From: Gemmatimonadota bacterium
GTDB lineage: Bacteria; Gemmatimonadota; Gemmatimonadetes; Palauibacterales; Palauibacteraceae
Assembly (NCBI GenBank): GCA_023554435.1
Contig: JAMJQV010000125.1
Location: 1 to 15,039, forward strand
Length of the DNA: 15,039 nt
Reading direction: 5' to 3'
Shown: positions 14,710-15,039 of the stretch, one piece after another
Position numbering within the stretch: position 1 is the stretch's first letter
Layout: the number at the start of each line of letters is the position of its first letter
The notes under the pieces: model-generated
Told to the model about the DNA's origin: nothing
What the model saw: the letters and a program-made list of their open reading frames with translations, nothing else
Database searches by the model: none
Translations under genes and position numbers: made by a program

Positions 14710-15039
14710 TCAATCCGTAAGGCGGACTCGGCCGTGGAGGCGGTGTGCGGTTCTCGCGTTCAAACGGGCGACTTCCGCGAACGACGCCACATCCACAAGT
14801 ACGGCGAAAGCTCCATCGATGCGCAGCACGATGCGGTCCCGGTGTGCGAACCGCAGTTCGTGGTATCCGGCGGGTGAGACCAGTGGCTGAATCCGAACCA
14901 TCGGCCAATCGGCTCCCGCCAGGAGTCTCCTCAGTGCTCTGTCGCAGTGCTTCCGGGCAAAAGGACTCAGGCCCGCGCAACGCCGGGCGAACTCTCGCGT
15001 GACGACCAGCTGCTCGATGCGTGGTGGATCCGACCGCGC
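14710..15039 (-). CDS. C-terminal part of an unidentified protein, possibly RelE-like
   Basis: An uninterrupted minus-strand frame enters from the right edge and ends at TGA 14712-14710, giving 110 codons and no start inside the edge that must be used. The sequence reads RIEQLVVTREFARRCAGLSP, then FARKHCDRALRRLLAGADWP, then strand-like segments RIQPL, HELRFAHRDRIVLRIDG and AFAVLVDVASFAEV. Helices followed by a beta-sheet with YHELRF and IVLRIDG recall RelE/ParE-type toxins and related domains, but this is fold-level impression only, with no catalytic residues assigned. It converges with the serine hydrolase, the two stops being 7 nt apart. A shorter start at ATG 14901 (63 residues) is unlikely, because the frame is equally protein-like upstream. 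Confidence 0.45.
   Translation of the reverse strand, partial: ARSDPPRIEQLVVTREFARRCAGLSPFARKHCDRALRRLLAGADWPMVRIQPLVSPAGYHELRFAHRDRIVLRIDGAFAVLVDVASFAEVARLNARTAHRLHGRVRLTD

Overview
The window is GC-rich and gene-dense. All clear genes lie on the minus strand except one divergent serine hydrolase near the right end. Two protein architectures suggest a Gemmatimonadota-like bacterium: TolB/FlgO-like domains with TPR arrays, and a PEGA/FGE-sulfatase/alpha-beta-hydrolase fusion. No rRNA or other phylogenetic marker is present, so this placement is inference. No tRNA, CRISPR array, insertion sequence or phage gene was found.

Layout from left to right: (1) 1-264, minus, the 5' end of a PlsC-like acyltransferase with an in-frame TAG inside its NHxxxxxD block. 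(2) 265-517, non-coding: an AT-rich dyad, a 7-bp hairpin, and a terminator-like hairpin with a T tract ending about 15 nt before the acyltransferase ATG. (3) 518-1900, minus, a cobalamin-dependent-type radical SAM protein. (4) 2004-4340, minus, membrane-anchored TolB-like/TPR protein A. (5) 4387-7350, minus, a coupled pair: a multi-pass membrane protein, then a large putative lipoprotein with a TIM-barrel glycosidase-like core. (6) 7447-13393, minus, a tight three-gene operon with overlapping stops and starts: TPR protein B, TPR protein C, then fusion protein D (membrane anchor, PEGA, FGE-sulfatase fold, serine hydrolase). (7) 13521-14702, plus, an exported class-C beta-lactamase-like serine hydrolase. 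(8) 14710-15039, minus, the C-terminal end of an unidentified, possibly RelE-like protein.

The unifying feature is one N-terminal module of about 70 residues with two hydrophobic helices. It begins four different proteins (A, B, C, D) and is followed by a linker and a third helix. It carries TolB-like/TPR cargo in A, B and C, and PEGA/FGE/hydrolase cargo in D. In related bacteria such cargo is often attached to Ser/Thr kinase domains, but no kinase is visible here. Genes A and B also share a near-identical start region, TATCTT-N5-ATG, which looks like a -10 element placed for leaderless transcription. The most plausible reading is a set of envelope-anchored scaffold or sensor proteins, one carrying a periplasmic or cell-surface hydrolase, next to secreted hydrolases. 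The biochemical role is not known from the sequence.
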